A program made the position numbers and the translations under genes. Below are positions 5,038 to 5,590 of a stretch of 5,590 bases of DNA, piece by piece. Under the pieces are notes generated by a model. It saw only the letters and a list, made by a program, of their open reading frames with translations. It did no database searches and was not told where the DNA came from. Every line of letters begins with the position of its first letter. The stretch's first letter is position 1. The DNA comes from an uncultured Oscillospiraceae bacterium (GTDB taxonomy: Bacteria > Bacillota_A > Clostridia > Oscillospirales > Acutalibacteraceae): assembly GCA_905211185.1 (NCBI GenBank), contig CAJLZR010000059.1:1-5590 (forward strand), given 5' to 3'.

Positions 5038-5590
5038 CAAAAAATTAAGCACTATATTATACGAACAATTTTAGTTTTGTTTCTTCTTTCTTTTAGTTCT
5101 GCCGTCGCCAAAAATTTTACGCTTGTTCTTGACCCCGGACATGGCGGACCTCACCCGGGTTGCGTTTATACATATAACGGGAAAACGGTTATAGAACGAG
5201 ATTTAACTTTAAAAATTGCAAAATATTTAAAAAACGAACTTCAAAAGTATAAAACTCCAAAAGACGAAAAAGTAATGGTACATCTTACAAGAAATAACAA
5301 CACTTGTCCCGACTTTGAACAAAGGATATTAATTGCAAAAAACAAAAAAGCTTCCGCTCTTGTTTCCTTACATATCAATGCCTCATCAAACAAAGACGCC
5401 AACGGATGCATGGTTCTTGTAACACACTCAAACTATCATAATTTATATAATAAAGAACACAATATGGGTAAAAGTATTATCAAAGAATTGAACAATGCCG
5501 GGGTAAAAACAGCAAAGCTACATGGCACCAACGCAAAAAATGCGGGGCTTCTTCGTAAACTTTCGGATGACGGCTCAAAATACCCGAACG
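5035..5590 (+). CDS. Secreted N-acetylmuramoyl-L-alanine amidase (Amidase_3), partial at the window end
   Basis: A zinc amidase of the Amidase_3 (AmiC/CwlD-like) family, which cuts the bond between MurNAc and the stem-peptide L-alanine in peptidoglycan. The first 185 codons are present and the frame runs open off the window. Residues 1-25 form a signal peptide: a basic start (MQKIKHYIIR), a hydrophobic core (TILVLFLLSF) and a likely signal peptidase I site after SSAVA, so the enzyme acts outside the membrane. Zinc ligands visible are His36 in LDPGHGG, Glu54 in VIERDLTL and His113 in VSLHINAS. EQRILIAKNKKA at 95-106 is the usual block before the second histidine. The catalytic glutamate near the domain end should lie beyond 5590. 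The segment after the third ligand (about 119-185, with NAGLLRKLSDDGSKYPN near its end) lacks the usual GTEVYYY start and seems long, possibly a lineage-specific form. It could be involved in growth, division or sporulation; the sequence does not decide this. It is transcribed divergently from yebC. Confidence 0.93.
   Translation, partial: MQKIKHYIIRTILVLFLLSFSSAVAKNFTLVLDPGHGGPHPGCVYTYNGKTVIERDLTLKIAKYLKNELQKYKTPKDEKVMVHLTRNNNTCPDFEQRILIAKNKKASALVSLHINASSNKDANGCMVLVTHSNYHNLYNKEHNMGKSIIKELNNAGVKTAKLHGTNAKNAGLLRKLSDDGSKYPN

Noticed and set aside
1..5590. CRISPR array, tRNA or rRNA gene, transposon ends, toxin-antitoxin pair or phage genes
   Set aside because: I looked on both strands and saw no regularly spaced repeats, cloverleaf structures, transposase motifs or small gene pairs; nearly all the sequence is occupied by five recognisable genes.

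Overview
The window is AT-rich chromosomal DNA from what looks like a low-GC Gram-positive bacterium, most likely Clostridia-like. The support is strong Shine-Dalgarno sequences, use of GTG and TTG starts, a PolA that keeps its 5'-nuclease but has lost the 3'-5' proofreading residues (as in Bacillus and many clostridia), and a secreted zinc Amidase_3-type cell-wall amidase. Species cannot be named from this sequence. The standard genetic code fits, because the conserved tryptophans are TGG. 

Layout: four housekeeping genes fill positions 20-4808 on the minus strand, read in the order yebC (4808-4095), polA (4070-1479), rimI (1492-1043), tsaD (1024-20). The gaps are 24 bp, then a 14 bp overlap, then 18 bp, with no internal terminator, so this is almost certainly one operon. 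An extended -10 promoter candidate lies just upstream of yebC. A 226 bp AT-rich region (4809-5034) separates the operon from a divergent plus-strand gene, a signal-peptide-bearing N-acetylmuramoyl-L-alanine amidase starting at 5035 and cut by the window end. This region holds a promoter candidate for each direction, two short perfect inverted repeats and a 10-bp-period direct repeat. Only 19 bp follow tsaD, and no terminator is visible in them.

Functionally, the operon joins translation and genome maintenance: YebC (ribosome-associated translation factor or regulator), PolA (repair and primer removal), RimI (N-terminal acetylation) and TsaD (the t6A37 tRNA modification). rimI beside tsaD is a common pairing, but the TsaD partners TsaB and TsaE are not in the window. 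The amidase is a separate transcription unit acting outside the membrane. 

The genes are ordinary members of known families and I see no new defence, mobile or RNA-guided system. The observations most worth a second look are regulatory: the inverted repeats between the divergent promoters, an 18-bp perfect palindrome in the 5' part of polA, and the TTG start of polA next to an overlapping ATG-TGA.
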